From Oscillospiraceae bacterium (GTDB lineage: Bacteria > Bacillota > Clostridia > Oscillospirales > Ruminococcaceae), in contig JAGALZ010000004.1 in assembly GCA_017848055.1 (NCBI GenBank), positions 1-32,245 of the forward strand: DNA of 32,245 nucleotides. The letters run 5' to 3'. The notes beneath the pieces were generated by a model. The model saw only the letters and a list, made by a program, of their open reading frames with translations. It made no database searches and had not been told where the DNA came from. Shown piece by piece: positions 32,174 to 32,245 of this stretch. Each line of letters opens with the position of its first letter. Within the stretch, counting starts at the first letter, position 1. Position numbers and translations under genes: made by a program.

Positions 32174-32245
32174 ATGATAAGAGAAGATTTGAGAAACATA
32201 GCAATCATCGCCCACGTTGACCACGGCAAGACAACACTCGTAGAC
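32174..32245 (+). CDS. typA: GTP-binding protein TypA/BipA (5' end only)
   Basis: Only the first 24 codons are inside the window. They read [24 protein letters not shown], the start of a translational GTPase with the P-loop AHVDHGKT. The [18 protein letters not shown] wording is typical of TypA/BipA; LepA and EF-G differ there. BipA is a ribosome-associated GTPase used in stress and low-temperature ribosome assembly. AAGGAG precedes the ATG by 8 nt. The rest lies beyond the right edge. Confidence 0.88.
   Translation, partial: MIREDLRNIAIIAHVDHGKTTLVD

Overview
The window is a low-to-mid GC chromosomal segment of a Gram-positive anaerobe of the Bacillota (Clostridia), most likely Ruminococcus or a close Oscillospiraceae relative. 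The reasons are the SRP RNA-dnaX-ybaB-recR block, a dcw (division/cell wall) cluster with MraZ, a SpoVD-like PBP with PASTA domains and a DAP-type MurE, an RqcH, a SigH-like factor, and membrane-anchored CBM2/GH5 fibre-degrading proteins with Thr- and Ser-rich linkers. The genus is inferred from gene content, not from a 16S sequence. Every protein gene lies on the + strand.

Layout. (1) 1-180: 5S rRNA and its terminator, presumably the end of an rrn operon. (2) 219-1159: an AraC-type HTH/GGDEF fusion behind two abutting palindromes, with a strong internal Shine-Dalgarno and ATG that could yield the GGDEF part alone. (3) 1176-5034: an operon of a membrane-anchored CBM2-like protein, a membrane-anchored CBM2-GH5 cellulase and a short-chain dehydrogenase. 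(4) 5021-6791: two secreted, surface-attached proteins of unknown ligand, one wall/membrane-anchored and one lipoprotein, each with its own promoter. (5) 6842-7050: a nested palindromic element. (6) 7139-10030: small SRP RNA, dnaX, ybaB/ebfC, recR. (7) 10229-21193 and on to 22117: a dcw cluster mraZ-rsmH-ftsL-PBP-murE-murF-ftsW/spoVE-murG-murA-divIB, then ftsZ under its own promoter. mraY, murD, murC, murB and ftsA are not in the run. (8) 23485-24553: a 16-codon leader ORF and a corA-type Mg2+ transporter, joined by what looks like a translational attenuator. (9) 24599-26902: a DivIVA-like coiled-coil protein and a lone fumarase beta subunit. (10) 26930-28370: SigH-like sigma factor, zinc-ribbon protein, DUF1858 protein. 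(11) 28400-31599: trmK, nif3-like gene, rqcH. (12) 31672-32132: tRNA-Pro, tRNA-Thr and tRNA-Tyr. (13) From 32174: the start of typA/bipA, cut by the window edge.

Most of the window is housekeeping: DNA replication and repair, peptidoglycan precursor synthesis, septation and translation quality control. The accessory part is the fibre-degradation region at 0.2-6.8 kb. The most notable possible system is the corA leader. A peptide beginning Met-Asn-Pro-Asp-Pro lies just upstream of two mutually exclusive hairpins, one of which buries the corA ribosome binding site. That is the logic expected for a Mg2+-sensing leader peptide analogous to enterobacterial MgtL. The other notable points are the dual-start AraC-GGDEF gene, the nested palindrome and the MraZ box array.
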